Shown here one piece after another: positions 1 to 5,446 of a DNA stretch of 5,732 nucleotides. Made by a program: the position numbers and the translations under genes. Numbering within the stretch: the stretch's first letter is position 1; each line of letters begins with the position of its first letter. The notes below the pieces were generated by a model. That model worked only from the letters and a program-made list of their open reading frames with translations, was not told the origin of the DNA and did not search any database. Source of the stretch: JAUWCW01 sp030609125 [NCBI: Candidatus Rokuibacteriota bacterium] (lineage in GTDB: Bacteria > JAUVQV01); assembly GCA_030609125.1 (NCBI GenBank), contig JAUWCW010000145.1, positions 1-5,732 on the forward strand. Direction: 5' to 3'.

Positions 1-1
1 G

Positions 2-1036
2 GAGGTCATTCGCAGCGCGCAGTTCATTCTGGGGCCTGCGGTGAAGCAGTTCGAGGAATCCATGGCGAAGTATCATGGTGTCCGCCACGCCGTCGGTGTC
101 GCCTCGGGAACCGACGCCCTTCTGCTCTCTCTTCTCGCCGCCGGCGTGAAGCCGGGGGACGAAGTCATAACCACCCCGTTCACTTTTGTTGCCACCGCGG
201 AGGTTATCGTTCACGCCGGGGCGAAACCGGTATTCGCCGATATCGAAGAGGGAACCTTCAACATTGACCCTGCGCGGGTGAAGGAGAAGATTACAGGCAG
301 GACGCGGGCACTTCTTCCGGTTCATCTTTACGGGCTGCCGGCGGACATGGACGCCCTGGGGAGCATTGCCGCGGAGGGGGGTCTCAAGGTGGTCGAGGAT
401 TGCGCCCAGTCGACGGGGTCCCGCATCAACGGAAAGCTGACCGGAAGCATGGGGAACGCTTCGGGGTTCAGCTTCTTTCCGACCAAGAATCTCGGATGCC
501 TGGGCGACGGAGGCATGGTCATTACCAACGAGGACGAGGTGGCGCAGACGCTGAGAATGCTCAGGGGCCACGGGGCTTCGGGCCGCGACAAGTATGAGCT
601 TTCAGGATACAACAGCCGGCTCGATTCGATTCAAGCTGCCGTCCTGGAGATCAAGCTCGATCACCTCGAGGAGTGGAACGGCCGTCGGCGCCGCAACGCG
701 GCGATCTACCGGGAAATTCTGGTGGAGACCGACGAAGTCGTGCTGCCTCGAGAGCCCGACGGCTTCACCCATGTCTACAACCAGTTCACCATCATGACAC
801 CCAGGCGGGACGAGCTGCGGACGTACCTGGCGGAGCGCGGAGTGGGCTCCATGGTCTATTACTCCGAGTGCCTGCACCTGCAGCCGGTGCTGTCGGATCT
901 CGGCCATGGCCCGGGGGACTTCCCCGTTGCTGAAAAGGCGCGCGACCAGGTCATCTCTCTGCCAATCTGCCCGGGGCTGTCGGAAGAGCAGGTCACGGCG
1001 GCGGCCACGGCCGTGAGGAGCTTTTTCAAGGGCTGA
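2..1036 (+). CDS. DegT/DnrJ/EryC1/StrS family PLP-dependent sugar aminotransferase (5'-truncated by window edge)
   Basis: This enzyme family transfers an amino group, usually from glutamate, to a keto-sugar nucleotide in the cytoplasm, making amino sugars for O-antigen, capsule or glycan synthesis. The reading frame is open from base 2. The codons before the GTG at 41 encode EVIRSAQFILGP, the family's usual N-terminal segment, so that GTG is not the start and the true start lies upstream of the window. Counting from the GTG codon, the PLP fold is shown by ASGTDALLL (21-29), the pyridine-nitrogen Asp in VVEDCAQ (D120), the Schiff-base Lys in SFFPTKNLGCLGDGG (K149) and NSRLDSIQAA (191-200). The combination of VHLYG, SFFP(T/S)K and LGC.GDGG resembles WbpE/WlbC, the UDP-3-keto-GlcNAcA aminotransferases; the exact substrate is my inference. 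The visible part is 344 aa, so little is missing. Its 3' end overlaps the convergent glycosyltransferase gene. Confidence 0.93.
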   Translation, partial: EVIRSAQFILGPAVKQFEESMAKYHGVRHAVGVASGTDALLLSLLAAGVKPGDEVITTPFTFVATAEVIVHAGAKPVFADIEEGTFNIDPARVKEKITGRTRALLPVHLYGLPADMDALGSIAAEGGLKVVEDCAQSTGSRINGKLTGSMGNASGFSFFPTKNLGCLGDGGMVITNEDEVAQTLRMLRGHGASGRDKYELSGYNSRLDSIQAAVLEIKLDHLEEWNGRRRRNAAIYREILVETDEVVLPREPDGFTHVYNQFTIMTPRRDELRTYLAERGVGSMVYYSECLHLQPVLSDLGHGPGDFPVAEKARDQVISLPICPGLSEEQVTAAATAVRSFFKG

Positions 1037-2060
1037 CGGCGATCCTCCTCCACTCTTTGACCGCTTCCAGGACTTCCCCTACGGAGATGAGGTCCATGCA
1101 GTCGTAGTGCCGGCACCTGCGCAGCCGGCAGCGGTATTTCTCACGGCAATCCACCGGGGGTGTCAGGACCGTGCCCCGGGCGTGGTAGGGCCCCCACCGG
1201 CGGGCCCGCTGGACCCCGACGGGCGAAAAGAGGGTCACCACAGGGGTGTCGAGAGCGGTGGCAAGGTGCATCGGCCCCGTGCTCGGCCCGACAAAGACCG
1301 AAGCCCTGCGCAGCACGAGGGCGAGCTCCACGAGACCCAGCTTCCCCACGGCGCTGATAAGGCGGGGGTTGTTCTGGGAAAGCAGGGAGCCGAGGTACGG
1401 CAGGTCCGCCTCGGTTCCAGTGACGAGCACCGTCTCTTTCGCTTCGGAGAGGATCATCTGAACCAGGCCGGCGTACCGCTTGGCCGGCCAGTTGAGAGCG
1501 CTGCCGCCCATACCGGGATGAACGACCATGAAGGGATCGCCGGCGCGGTCCGCGAGGAGACGCTCCATCAGCGCCGGCTCACCTTCGGCGCTGTGCGCCG
1601 GGAGGTGTACCCGGGGGCGGTGAGGGCGATAGCGGATGTCGAGCTTGTGCAGGAGAAGACCGCTGTAGTCCGCTTCGTGCAGCAGGGACGGAGACCTCCT
1701 CTGCCTGACGGGGCGGTTGAAGAGGAACCAGGTCCAGATATTCGAGAGGGGCCCGATCTTTACGGGAGCCCGGATTTTCCGGATCAGCCTGGCGGCGGCC
1801 CTGTCGACATGGAGGGCGAGAACGGCGTCGAACCGCAGGGCGGACAGCTGACGGGCGAGCTCGTCGCTTTCCTGCCGATCCCCCTCCGGGAAGGCCAGAA
1901 CGGCGCTGAGCAGAGGGTCGCTCTCGAAGAGGAGGAGGTAGGGACGCCTCGTGAGAAGCGTAACCTGGGCCTCCGGGAGCTCCTCCTTGAGGGCCTGCCA
2001 CGCGGGCGAAGCGAGGATGGTGTCGCCGAGCCGATCGGTCCGGATGATGAGCACTTTCAT
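1026..2060 (-). CDS. Glycosyltransferase family 9 (ADP-heptose:LPS heptosyltransferase-like)
   Basis: Family 9 enzymes add heptose or a related sugar from an ADP-sugar to the LPS core at the inner face of the inner membrane. The 344-aa length is usual. The protein opens with MKVLIIRTDRLGDTILASP, the N-terminal Rossmann signature, in which D13 matches the catalytic Asp of heptosyltransferases. The second domain has VVHPGMGGSALNWP (179-192) and the donor-binding stretch FVGPSTGPMHLATAL (256-270). I chose the ATG at 2060 because the family signature starts there. The frame is open up to 2174, but that extension would run across the promoter and riboswitch of the next gene and has no homology-like sequence. 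The upstream ribosome site is weak. Oddity: the C-terminal region carries four close cysteines (C305, C311, C316, C321) in a very basic stretch. Linked heptose transfer is likely but the acceptor is unknown. The neighbouring aminotransferase supports an envelope-polysaccharide role. Confidence 0.9.
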   Translation of the reverse strand: MKVLIIRTDRLGDTILASPAWQALKEELPEAQVTLLTRRPYLLLFESDPLLSAVLAFPEGDRQESDELARQLSALRFDAVLALHVDRAAARLIRKIRAPVKIGPLSNIWTWFLFNRPVRQRRSPSLLHEADYSGLLLHKLDIRYRPHRPRVHLPAHSAEGEPALMERLLADRAGDPFMVVHPGMGGSALNWPAKRYAGLVQMILSEAKETVLVTGTEADLPYLGSLLSQNNPRLISAVGKLGLVELALVLRRASVFVGPSTGPMHLATALDTPVVTLFSPVGVQRARRWGPYHARGTVLTPPVDCREKYRCRLRRCRHYDCMDLISVGEVLEAVKEWRRIAVSP

Positions 2061-2134
2061 GACCTGTGCGAGTCTATCAGAATACGTGGGGACAGTGCCC
2101 GTCTCCTGCCCCGCGAGGCGGACCCTGAGGCTGG

Positions 2135-2164
2135 TTGACGCACCGGAGATTGTCGTGCTATATA
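2135..2164 (+). promoter_or_regulatory. Sigma-70 type extended -10 promoter for the TPP-riboswitch transcript
   Basis: The -35 element is TTGACG (2135-2140, five of six consensus). After an 18-bp spacer comes TATATA (2159-2164), preceded by TGC, which makes an extended -10. Transcription would begin near 2171, a few bases before the first paired base of the aptamer at 2175. That spacing is what a riboswitch leader should show and supports both calls. Confidence 0.7.
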
Positions 2165-2174
2165 AGGCGTTCAA

Positions 2175-2263
2175 GTGCTTGGGGGAGCTGCTGGATGGCT
2201 GAGAGGGCCCGGGATGGGGCCGACCCCGGAACCTGTAGGATAATGCCTGCGCAGGAAAAGTAC
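2175..2263 (+). promoter_or_regulatory. TPP riboswitch aptamer (THI box)
   Basis: This RNA element binds thiamine pyrophosphate and controls the gene behind it. Both conserved cores are present: CTGAGA (2199-2204), which contacts the pyrimidine ring, and GGATAATGCC (2238-2247) followed by GCGCAGG, which binds the pyrophosphate side. All helices can be drawn. P1 is GTGCTT 2175-2180 with AAGTAC 2258-2263. P2 is the G run at 2181-2185 with CCCC 2224-2227. P3 is a short AGCT 2186-2189 with GGCT 2197-2200. An optional stem is GGCCC 2206-2210 with GGGCC 2217-2221. P4 is CCTG 2232-2235 with CAGG 2252-2255. P5 is TAGG 2236-2239 with CCTG 2246-2249. The conserved ACCTG precedes P5. P3 is short (four pairs, seven-base loop). 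The element sits between a good promoter and the AIR-synthase-like gene. Confidence 0.95.
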
Positions 2264-2287
2264 GGCGGCCGGCTTTCCCCCGGTCCC

Positions 2288-2325
2288 GCTCTCCCGGCGC
2301 CGGTCACGGACGAGGAGGGTTTTCT
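2288..2325 (+). promoter_or_regulatory. Riboswitch expression platform: hairpin sequestering the ribosome-binding site
   Basis: A strong Shine-Dalgarno, GAGGAGGG (2312-2319), lies six bases before the ATG at 2326. CTCTCC (2289-2294) can pair with GGAGGG (2314-2319) in six pairs, one of them U-G, hiding the ribosome site. The same strand, GCTCTCCC (2288-2295), is also complementary to GGGGGAGC (2181-2188) inside the aptamer, in eight pairs with one wobble. The two pairings exclude each other, so bound TPP should free the strand to mask the ribosome site. Only four T residues follow the hairpin, so translational control is more likely than intrinsic termination. The folding is drawn by hand, not computed. 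Confidence 0.6.
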
Positions 2326-3405
2326 ATGAGCGGACCTGGACAGGGTCACGATATGCCGGCAATCGGCAAAATCTCACCGGAAATTTTCGACGAGGTCATT
2401 TTCCCCCATCTCGGGCGCAAGGACCCGACGGTTCTGGTTCCGCCCCGGAACGGTGTCGACGTCGGAGTGGTCGACATAGGCGGCGGCAACGTGATGGTCA
2501 TGACCTGTGACCCGGTCTTTGTCGTGCCCCAGTATGGGTGGGAGCGGTCGGCATGGTTCGCCATCCACATCCTCGCCTCCGACGCCGCCACGTCCGGCCT
2601 TGCGCCGCGGTACATGACCATCGACCTCAACCTCCCCATGTCCATCAGCAAGGAAGAGTTCGTCACTCTCTGGAGTTCCATGCACAAGGAGTGCGAAAAG
2701 CTTGGCATCGCCGTTGTTGCGGGACACACCGCCCGCTACCAGGGAACCGACTACCCCATGATCGGCGGCGCCACCATGATGTCCGTGGGGCCGAAGGACA
2801 AGTACATCACTCCCGCCATGGCTTCGCCGGGAGAAGACGTGATCGTTACCAAGGGACCGGCCATAGAGGCCACTGCCCTCTTCGCCGTAGCGTTCCCGCA
2901 CCTTGTGAAAAAGGCCTACGGTGACGAGTTCGCATCCCGGGCGGAAGAGATCTTCTGGCAGATGTCGGTTGTTGAGGACGCCATGACGGCCGCTTCCGTG
3001 GGCGTCAGGGACGAGGGCGTCACCACCATGCACGACGCGACCGAGTGCGGCCTCTGGGGAGGGCTCATCGAGGTCGCCAGGGCCTCCGGGGTCGGGATGA
3101 TAATCGAGAAAGAGAGGATCCCCGTTCTCGACGAGGTGACGAAGATCTGTGACCTGTTCGACATGGATCCGTACTGCGCCATAAGCGAAGGCACGCTCAT
3201 CATAACCTGCCGGAAGGAGAAGACCGCCGAGGTTCTCTCCCGCCTCGGGGCAAAGGGAATAACGGCCGCCGCCGTTGGAGAGACCGTCCCAGGGAAGAAG
3301 GATGTCACCCTCGTGGAGGAAGGGCGCGAGAGGATACTCGAGCACCCCCGCGTGGACCCCTTCTGGGCGGCCTTCGGCCGGGCCATGGCCGAGAGCGCAG
3401 ACTGA
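2326..3405 (+). CDS. AIR synthase-related protein (PurM/HypE/ThiL/SelD superfamily), TPP-riboswitch controlled
   Basis: The superfamily binds ATP at a dimer interface and catalyses phosphoryl transfer or ATP-driven dehydration on small molecules. The 359-aa protein has an N-terminal ATP-binding domain with VDVGVVDIGGG (44-54), TCDPVF (60-65) and ASDAATSGLAPRYMTIDLNLP (84-104), the counterpart of the NDxAAMGA stretch of ThiL and HypE. VAGHTARY follows at 131-138. The C-terminal domain has MHDATECGLWGGLIEVARASGVG (235-257), resembling HypE's RDPTRGGL...EIA..SGVG, and SEGTLII (287-293). The HypE C-terminal Cys is absent (the protein ends ESAD), and so is the N-terminal Cys/Sec-Lys of SelD, so neither name fits. 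The ATG at 2326 is fixed by the GAGGAGGG site. The riboswitch suggests a role in thiamine metabolism, for example a ThiL-like phosphotransfer, but this is inference. It ends 4 bp before the convergent thioesterase gene. Confidence 0.9.
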   Translation: MSGPGQGHDMPAIGKISPEIFDEVIFPHLGRKDPTVLVPPRNGVDVGVVDIGGGNVMVMTCDPVFVVPQYGWERSAWFAIHILASDAATSGLAPRYMTIDLNLPMSISKEEFVTLWSSMHKECEKLGIAVVAGHTARYQGTDYPMIGGATMMSVGPKDKYITPAMASPGEDVIVTKGPAIEATALFAVAFPHLVKKAYGDEFASRAEEIFWQMSVVEDAMTAASVGVRDEGVTTMHDATECGLWGGLIEVARASGVGMIIEKERIPVLDEVTKICDLFDMDPYCAISEGTLIITCRKEKTAEVLSRLGAKGITAAAVGETVPGKKDVTLVEEGRERILEHPRVDPFWAAFGRAMAESAD

Positions 3406-3409
3406 GCCC

Positions 3410-3910
3410 TTACAGGTCGACCGTCTCCGGATCGTCCGGCGAGGGGACCACTTTCCAGCTCTCGATGAGGTGCAGGTCGGAGATCTTCTCCAGGGGCATC
3501 TTGAGGTATCGCCCCTGGGCTTCGACGGCTATGCTCCCGTCTTTATTAATAATTTCCGCACTGCCTTCGTAGATCCGCCCGCTCTTCGTGACCCTTCCGA
3601 TCACGCGGACATCCTCGTCGAGGGGAACGGGTTTTTTGAAGCGCGTCGTGAGCTCCAGGGAGACACCCCAGAACTTGTCCTTCTCCTCGATCATGATGGC
3701 GCGCCCGATGGTCTCGTCCAGGATGGTGGCGGCGAGGCCGCCGTGGAGGCGGCCGGGGTAACCCTGATGCTCCGGGCGGGGCCGGAAAACCGCCAGCAGC
3801 TCGTCACTGTCGAGTTCATAGAAGAAAGCGCGCAGCCCGGCGCTGTTCTGCAGGCCGCAGACCAGACACATGGCCGAGTTCGGCTGCTTGGCTCGTACGC
3901 GTCGGCGCAT
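3410..3910 (-). CDS. PaaI-type hotdog-fold thioesterase
   Basis: Members of this family hydrolyse acyl-CoA thioesters in the cytoplasm; the substrate here cannot be told. The 166-aa protein has the N-terminal CLVCGLQNSAGL element (15-26, Cys15 and Cys18), common in this subfamily. The hotdog active-site segment follows with HGG (56-58) and, on the central helix, DE (65-66) in ATILDETIGRA. The strand TTRFKKPVPLDEDVRVIGRV (88-107) and the later SAEI..KDGSIAVEAQGRYL are typical of the fold. The ATG at 3910 has an excellent ribosome site, GGAGG, seven bases upstream, which favours it over the internal Met14. That site lies across the end of the preceding gene, whose stop is three bases before this start, so the two are probably co-translated. 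The last about 25 residues are an extra tail beyond the fold. Confidence 0.9.
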   Translation of the reverse strand: MRRRVRAKQPNSAMCLVCGLQNSAGLRAFFYELDSDELLAVFRPRPEHQGYPGRLHGGLAATILDETIGRAIMIEEKDKFWGVSLELTTRFKKPVPLDEDVRVIGRVTKSGRIYEGSAEIINKDGSIAVEAQGRYLKMPLEKISDLHLIESWKVVPSPDDPETVDL

Positions 3911-3913
3911 TCT

Positions 3914-4429
3914 TTATCCTCCGCAGGCTGTCGCGGTCTTTTCCTTGAGAGCATCCTCGAGAGCTTCGAGAACCCACCGGCAGTCGCTGTCAAAGACACG
4001 GAGACTCAGAATCCAGGTCAGGGCGCCCAGCCCCAGGGGAACGAGGAGGAACCAGAGCCGCCCGGACCCGGCGCTCAGGGAGGCGACGATTATGAGCAGG
4101 GAGGCCAGCAGGAGAAAGGTGAACCAGATGGAGAAGAATATGACGACCTGTCTGTGGGGCCGGAAGAAGAGCTCTATCTCCGCACCGCCGGCGCGGTCGA
4201 CAAGCCTGCCTTTCATGACCGGCAGGTGGGAGTTGCGGTAGATGTTCACCCGCCTCACTTCGAAGGTGTTCTCTCCGACGCTGCCCTGCAGGGGGGTCTC
4301 CCCGGCCTCCTCGCCTGTTCCGGCCTCGGAGATGATCCGGGCAAGCTCATCCCGCAGGATGTCGGGGGCAAGTCCGGTGCGAAGGCGGAATCTTTTAAGC
4401 ATGAGTGCGCGATGACGGCCGGGAAGCAT
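3914..4429 (-). CDS. Two-helix membrane protein of unknown function
   Basis: I do not recognise the family. The 171-aa product has a basic N-terminal soluble part of about 94 residues, with a predicted helix LAPDILRDELARIISEAG (20-37) and a strand-rich stretch VRRVNIYRNSHLPVMKGRLV (58-77). Two hydrophobic segments follow at about 95-118 and 124-146, with a short SGSGR-type turn between them. A short, mostly acidic C-terminal helix completes it (VLEALEDALKEK). Both tails should therefore face the same side, most simply the cytoplasm. The ATG at 4429 starts two bases after the stop of the hemerythrin gene, which suggests translational coupling. A second ATG at 4402 (Met10) is possible, and neither has a clear ribosome site of its own. 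No export signal is seen at the N-terminus. Function is unknown; it is in the same run of genes as the hemerythrin and thioesterase. Confidence 0.8.
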   Translation of the reverse strand: MLPGRHRALMLKRFRLRTGLAPDILRDELARIISEAGTGEEAGETPLQGSVGENTFEVRRVNIYRNSHLPVMKGRLVDRAGGAEIELFFRPHRQVVIFFSIWFTFLLLASLLIIVASLSAGSGRLWFLLVPLGLGALTWILSLRVFDSDCRWVLEALEDALKEKTATACGG

Positions 4430-4431
4430 GG

Positions 4432-4911
4432 TCAGGACTTTTTCAGCTCCTGGCTGTGCCGGTCTCCTTCAGGCTCGTGCGAAGAGGGTTGAGCTTCTTC
4501 CAGCAGCGGGAAAAGAATGTCCTCTTCCTTGCGTATCCGTGCGTATATTTCTTCCACGATGTCTTTTATCTCGCCGGTAAAGCTTCCCGGGAAATCCTCC
4601 GGGGGGTCGTCTCCCTTCCATCGGAGGATGAAGGAGTGGAACTTGTCGTAGATACCGCTCATTTCCTTTATGTACTCACCCGTAAGGGACCGGACGTCCT
4701 CGCTCTCATGGTTGAGGAGCTGGGGATAGAGGTAGCGGTCCTCCATGGAGAGATGTATTTTCAGCTTTCCCTCGAAGAGGGAGAGGGAGTGCACTATGGA
4801 CTTGTAGCTGAGCTTCTTCTCCGCATCAAGCTCCCCGATAAGCTCCCGTGAAAGCACGATCAGGTCTTCGTGCTGTCTTTTGAGGTTTCCCAGTATGCTC
4901 AGCGATTCCAT
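4432..4911 (-). CDS. Hemerythrin/HHE-domain protein with one altered iron ligand
   Basis: HHE-type proteins form a four-helix bundle around a di-iron centre that binds O2 or NO, or take part in iron-sulfur repair or signalling. In this 159-aa protein the expected pattern is visible: H14 in KRQHEDL, H53 and E57 in HLSMEDRYLYP (an HxxxE pair), H92 in YDKFHSFI, and E129 in RIRKEEDILFP. The last helix normally reads HxxxE; here the His position is Arg125 (codon CGG, 4537-4539), so one ligand is missing. The C-terminal 20 residues are polar and probably disordered. The ATG at 4911 is supported by GGAGAGG just upstream. It is likely cotranscribed with the membrane protein and thioesterase genes behind it. 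Whether it holds one or two irons, or none, cannot be told from sequence; its role as a cytoplasmic O2/NO sensor or carrier is family inference. Confidence 0.88.
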   Translation of the reverse strand: MESLSILGNLKRQHEDLIVLSRELIGELDAEKKLSYKSIVHSLSLFEGKLKIHLSMEDRYLYPQLLNHESEDVRSLTGEYIKEMSGIYDKFHSFILRWKGDDPPEDFPGSFTGEIKDIVEEIYARIRKEEDILFPLLEEAQPSSHEPEGDRHSQELKKS

Positions 4912-4957
4912 GTCCTCTCCCGTGCGGCCGTTTCGCGCTGCGCCGCCGCGGCGACCG

Positions 4958-5254
4958 TCAGAAAACGGAGAGTTTCCCGGTCACGAATACGGCCCTGTAG
5001 ACAAGTACAAGATTATAGAGAACTATCAGGAAGATTGCAGCGGCGATAGCTTTGTTCTTCGGCTCCTTCTTGCGGATGTTGGCGATTGCCAGGAGAATGC
5101 ATCCCACCACGAGCACCGACAGCCCCGCCAGTGTCATGGTGGCGGACACGGGCGGAGACAGTTTCAGGATCTTCGATGACAGGAGCAGGGCAATTCCGGC
5201 GAGACCGAGAAGGCCGCCGTGCTTTTCCAGCGCTGTTTTCTCTTCTTCGCTCAT
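4958..5254 (-). CDS. Small three-helix membrane protein of unknown function
   Basis: I do not recognise this 98-aa protein. It begins with a charged tail (MSEEEKTALEKHG) followed by hydrophobic segments at about 13-30, 37-60 and 69-92. A basic loop RKKEPKNK (61-68) separates the second and third segments and, by the positive-inside rule, probably faces the cytoplasm. That would put the N-terminus outside or leave the first segment only partly inserted. The ATG at 5254 has only a weak purine-rich stretch upstream. The gene lies 27 bp behind the mature end of selC on the same strand, and no other promoter is evident, so it may be transcribed from the selC promoter. The hemerythrin gene follows after a 46-bp GC-rich gap in which I see no promoter. 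Confidence 0.72.
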   Translation of the reverse strand: MSEEEKTALEKHGGLLGLAGIALLLSSKILKLSPPVSATMTLAGLSVLVVGCILLAIANIRKKEPKNKAIAAAIFLIVLYNLVLVYRAVFVTGKLSVF

Positions 5255-5281
5255 CGGAAATCGTGTCCGCCGGTGAAAAAA

Positions 5282-5380
5282 TGGCGGGAACGTGTGGGAA
5301 TCGAACCCACCGCGGACGTGATTAGCGCCCGCCGACCGGATTTGAAGTCCGGGAGGCCCACCAGCGACCCATCCGCTCCC
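5282..5380 (-). tRNA. selC: tRNA-Sec (UCA anticodon), selenocysteine tRNA
   Basis: This tRNA is charged with serine, converted to selenocysteine by SelA (bacterial route), and delivered by SelB to in-frame UGA codons. The anticodon loop CTTCAAA (5341-5347 on the complementary strand, anticodon 5343-5345) is identical to that of E. coli selC and reads UGA. The long acceptor arm pairs GGGAGCG with CGTTCCC, with one G-U; the eighth position would be a G-A mismatch. The T arm is GTGGG/CCCAC around TTCGATT. The variable arm is long: GCGGGCG pairs with CGTCCGC (seven pairs, one wobble) around CTAATCA. Discriminator G and CCA are encoded. The 99-nt length suits tRNA-Sec (about 95) and excludes ordinary tRNAs apart from Ser, Leu and Tyr types, whose anticodons differ. 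Six T residues directly follow the CCA on the coding strand. Confidence 0.96.
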
Positions 5381-5390
5381 TTGCAGAGGT

Positions 5391-5418
5391 ATTATAGCCG
5401 GACCGGTCGAAAAGTCGA
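5391..5418 (-). promoter_or_regulatory. Promoter of selC
   Basis: On the minus strand a perfect -10 box, TATAAT (5391-5396), lies 16 bp downstream of TCGACT (5413-5418), a four-of-six match to the -35 consensus. Transcription would start near 5384, a few bases before the tRNA 5' end at 5380. It may also serve the genes that follow on the same strand. The 66-bp gap between DUF3343 and selC holds nothing else obvious. Confidence 0.72.
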
Positions 5419-5446
5419 GATGATGACGTAACAGATGAGCGCAATC

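Noticed and set aside
1034-1036. TGA stop codons read as selenocysteine, prompted by the presence of selC
   Set aside because: The genes ending in TGA here are of normal family length, and the sequence after each stop lies in a well-supported neighbouring gene or shows no homologous extension.
2061-2130. Promoter for the glycosyltransferase on the - strand
   Set aside because: TATTCT is a possible -10, but I found no -35 at suitable spacing, so it is not reported as a feature.
1107-2138. 343-aa open frame on the + strand
   Set aside because: It is the antisense shadow of the GT9 gene, which has clear family motifs; this frame has none.
2061-2174. N-terminal extension of the glycosyltransferase to an upstream ATG at 2174
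   Set aside because: It would cover the promoter and the start of the riboswitch leader of the opposite gene, and the GT9 signature begins precisely at the ATG at 2060.
2374-3345. 323-aa open frame on the - strand
   Set aside because: It is the antisense shadow of the AIR-synthase-like gene, His/Gly/Asp-rich and without recognisable motifs.
3275-4492. 405-aa open frame on the + strand
   Set aside because: It runs antisense through the thioesterase and membrane-protein genes, with low-complexity Gly/Pro/Glu-rich sequence typical of a GC-rich shadow frame.
4941-4953. GC-rich palindrome (CGCCGCGGCG) between the small membrane protein and hemerythrin genes
   Set aside because: It is short, has no T-run or repeat partner, and is expected by chance in GC-rich DNA.
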